Origin: Pseudovibrio ascidiaceicola
GTDB taxonomy: Bacteria > Pseudomonadota > Alphaproteobacteria > Rhizobiales > Stappiaceae
Reading direction: 5' to 3'
Length of the DNA stretch: 64,000 nucleotides
Assembly (NCBI RefSeq): GCF_900114245.1
Contig: NZ_FOSK01000011.1
Coordinates: 124,001-188,000, forward strand
Position numbers and translations under genes: made by a program. Below are positions 62,008 to 64,000 of this stretch, piece after piece (position 1 is the first letter of the stretch; each line of letters begins with the position of its first letter). The notes under the pieces are model-generated. The model ran no database searches. It was not told the DNA's origin and saw only the letters and a list, made by a program, of their open reading frames with translations.

Positions 62008-62951
62008 GCACGTCGCCTCAGTCTTGGATCAATGGCTGCATAGGCGATGTCGACGAGAAACGTCACAAAGATTGTAAGAGCAACGAGCAGCATGACACTG
62101 CTTTTCACCACGATCAGATCGCGCTGAGTAATACCCTGGAAAATCAAACGCCCTAAGCCTGGCAGGTAGAAGAGGTTCTCAATAATCACCGTACCTGCGA
62201 TCAAGAAAGAGAATTGAAGGCCCAAAATAGTCAGGACCGGAATAAGTGCGTTGCGCACGCCGTGTCTCCAAAGCGTGGCTTTGTTGGAGAGCCCTTTAGC
62301 ACGTGCTGTACGGATATAATCTTCATGCAACACATCCAGCAGGGCTGAGCGCATCACGCGCGCCAGAATACTCGCCTGTGGCAAAGCCAGTGCGATAACA
62401 GGCAACAACAGTGCCTGCAGTGAGCCAAAGAAACTCACATCCCAGCCCGGGAACCCGCCAGATGGCAACACCCGCAGCACGATTGCAAACACGTAAACCA
62501 GCAAGATTGCAATCCAGAAATTTGGAATTGCAATGCCGATCTGGGCAACAGACATAATGCCTGTGTCGATGATCTTGCCATGATAGCGGGCGGAGTAAAC
62601 GCCAATTGGGATGGCTATAACTGTCGAGAGGATTAACGCGCCAGTTGCAAGCGGAAGGCTGACCTGGATGCGTTCGCCGATTAGTTCAGAAACAGGAACC
62701 GAATAGGTGTAACTTACACCAAATTCACCCTTCAGCATGCCCAGTAACCAGTTCACGTAGCGGGTGGATACAGGAGCGTTAAGACCAAGTTCAGCACGCA
62801 AAGCCGCTAATGTGTCTGCCTGAGCATTCAGCCCAAGCATCACCTCAGCCGGATCACCGGGAATAACCTCAAGCACAACGAAGATGACGAGGCTTGCGGC
62901 CAGTAGAGTTGTCAGTAAGCCTATGAGACGAAGGAACGCAAACCAGAGCAT
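62004..62951 (-). CDS. ABC transporter permease, DppB/OppB type
   Basis: I chose the ATG at 62951 (MLWFAFLRLIGLL); a TTG at 62972 would add seven residues. The 315-residue protein has the DppB-family N-terminal helix, the AELGLNAPVSTRYVNWL periplasmic segment, and the EAA loop DYIRTARAKGLSNKATLWRHG near residue 220. It is the channel partner of the DppC-type permease. It overlaps it by four bases. A 197-base gap with a hairpin (63085-63114) separates it from the binding-protein gene. Confidence 0.94.
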   Translation of the reverse strand: MLWFAFLRLIGLLTTLLAASLVIFVVLEVIPGDPAEVMLGLNAQADTLAALRAELGLNAPVSTRYVNWLLGMLKGEFGVSYTYSVPVSELIGERIQVSLPLATGALILSTVIAIPIGVYSARYHGKIIDTGIMSVAQIGIAIPNFWIAILLVYVFAIVLRVLPSGGFPGWDVSFFGSLQALLLPVIALALPQASILARVMRSALLDVLHEDYIRTARAKGLSNKATLWRHGVRNALIPVLTILGLQFSFLIAGTVIIENLFYLPGLGRLIFQGITQRDLIVVKSSVMLLVALTIFVTFLVDIAYAAIDPRLRRRA

Positions 62952-63084
62952 CGGACAAATCCGCAAAACCAATCAAACTTGCGTTGCACAAGCAAATTGC
63001 ACAATGAGAGAAAAGGGTTACCCCTAAAGTAACTGTCAGTTTGGCAACCGCTTAAACCAAATAATTTGGAATAGCAATTGAGAA

Positions 63085-63114
63085 GGACTGCGATTGCGGT
63101 TGCAACCGCAGTCC
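63085..63114 (-). other. Hairpin between binding protein and permease genes
   Basis: GGACTGCG and CGCAGTCC form a perfect 8-bp stem; the loop contains GCGGTTGCAACCGC, which can pair further. No T-run follows on the minus strand. The likely effect is on relative expression of binding protein and permease. Confidence 0.45.
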
Positions 63115-63148
63115 TGTGCAAATATCTACGTGTATTTGCTAGGTGTTT

Positions 63149-64000
63149 TTAGTTATTTGCCCAATAGACCTGTGACAGATCGTTACCCGGTGTCGGGGAG
63201 TTTCGCCAAAGCCCCTTCACATTGGCATTCCACACAGCAGACTTCGCCAGCTGGAACAGGTAGACGTTTACAGCATCCTCGGAGATGACTTGCTGTGCTT
63301 GCTTCAATAGCTCATACCGCTTCTCTTCATCAACAGTCACATTCAGCTCTTCAATCAGTTGCTTGAAGGCATCGCTGTTGTAATTGAAGTAGTATTTATC
63401 GCGTGCATAGATACCAATATCCATTGGCTCAACATGAGAAACGATCGTGAAGTCGTAATTGGTCTCCTTGAAGACCTCGGAAAGCCACTGTGCCCATTCA
63501 ACAGGAATGATCTTCAGGTCAATGCCGACTTTTTTCAGGTCAGAAGCAATCAGCTCACCGCCGCGGCGCGCATAGGTTGGCGGCGGCAGTTTCAGCGTCG
63601 CGCTGAAGCCATCTGGATACCCTGCTTCGGCAAGGAGTTCTTTTGCTTTTACTGGATCGTAAGGGTAAAGCCCTGTCAGATCATTATAAGCTGGATGGTG
63701 CGGAGCAAAGTGCGTTCCAATTGGCGTACCAAGTCCAAACATAGCCCCGTCAATCAATGCTTGCTTATTGACCGCATGCGAGATTGCCTGACGCACGAGC
63801 TTGTTCTTGAGTGGGCCACGGGCGTTGTTCATCGCGAGGATGGTTTCACCCTCAGTCGTGCCAATCGCAACTTCAAAGCGTGGGTCCGCTTGAAACTGTA
63901 CGATAGTTTCAGGAGCAGAAAATGTTGGGAACGCATCCAGATCGCCAGAGATCATAGCAGCAAAGGCGGCATTAGGATCAGAGATGAAACGGAAAGAGGC
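63149..64000 (-). CDS. ABC transporter solute-binding protein, family 5 (N-terminus beyond the window)
   Basis: The frame is open through the right edge, so only the C-terminal 283 residues are present. Typical family 5 segments are KLVRQAISHAVNKQALIDGAMFGLGTP, AGYPDGFSATLKLPPP, and a C-terminal stretch that ends VNVYLFQLAKSAVWNANVKGLWRNSP. This type binds peptides, opines or other compounds for Dpp-like permeases. It is the first gene of the operon and must start outside the window. Co-location with an aldolase and a sugar kinase suggests a sugar-containing ligand. Confidence 0.92.
   Translation of the reverse strand, partial: ASFRFISDPNAAFAAMISGDLDAFPTFSAPETIVQFQADPRFEVAIGTTEGETILAMNNARGPLKNKLVRQAISHAVNKQALIDGAMFGLGTPIGTHFAPHHPAYNDLTGLYPYDPVKAKELLAEAGYPDGFSATLKLPPPTYARRGGELIASDLKKVGIDLKIIPVEWAQWLSEVFKETNYDFTIVSHVEPMDIGIYARDKYYFNYNSDAFKQLIEELNVTVDEEKRYELLKQAQQVISEDAVNVYLFQLAKSAVWNANVKGLWRNSPTPGNDLSQVYWANN

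Noticed and set aside
1-64000. CRISPR arrays, insertion sequences, prophage genes, rRNA
   Set aside because: I saw no regularly spaced repeats, transposase or integrase motifs, phage structural genes or rRNA segments on either strand.

Overview
The window looks like a chromosomal segment of an alphaproteobacterium of about 50% GC. The best guess is the Stappiaceae/Pseudovibrio area or a nearby Hyphomicrobiales lineage. This rests on protein style and on gene order: the run feuQ-like kinase, ccmI-E-F-H, degP, response regulator, histidine kinase, glnE, sensor kinase and pepN resembles the rhizobial cycHJKL-degP-glnE neighbourhood, and trpE is fused to trpG behind a rhizobial-type leaderless trp attenuator. 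I see no rRNA, tRNA, CRISPR array, insertion sequence or prophage gene. The genus is inference.

Region 1 (1-22 kb, core): a truncated FeuQ/PhoQ-like kinase, a small lipoprotein, an unrecognised 502-residue protein, the cytochrome c maturation set ccmI/ccmE/ccmF/ccmH, an alpha/beta hydrolase, the DegP protease, a two-component pair that overlaps glnE, an AT-rich outer-membrane barrel gene, a double-PAS histidine kinase and aminopeptidase N. Region 2 (22-32 kb, accessory): a class III CoA-transferase, a membrane adenylate cyclase with a periplasmic sensor region, a complete oligopeptide-type ABC transporter operon and a small SAM methyltransferase.

Region 3 (32.3-43.7 kb) is the most unusual part. 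Five tightly overlapping genes on the minus strand (two COG4671/MurG-like glycosyltransferases, two GT4-like glycosyltransferases and a polysaccharide deacetylase-like protein) diverge from four plus-strand genes: an ABC exporter-like protein with a degenerate and internally expanded ATPase domain, a stand-alone cyclic-nucleotide-binding domain protein, a metallo-beta-lactamase-fold hydrolase and a six-helix membrane nucleotide cyclase. I read this as a possible cyclic-nucleotide-linked glycan assembly/export module. The functional link is inferred from position only.

Region 4 (43.8-57.6 kb): an SDR dehydrogenase, a tandem pair of paralogous FAD oxidoreductases, ilvD, a 1-Cys peroxiredoxin, an AHSA1/SRPBCC protein, a nitrate/taurine-class ABC transporter, the trpE(G) fusion with its attenuator leader peptide, and an ArgE-family deacetylase. 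Region 5 (57.7-64 kb): a second peptide/opine-type ABC transporter (binding protein cut by the window edge, two permeases, a double ATPase), followed on the same strand by a class II aldolase and a ROK sugar kinase that lacks the usual zinc site. This suggests uptake and catabolism of a sugar-containing substrate.
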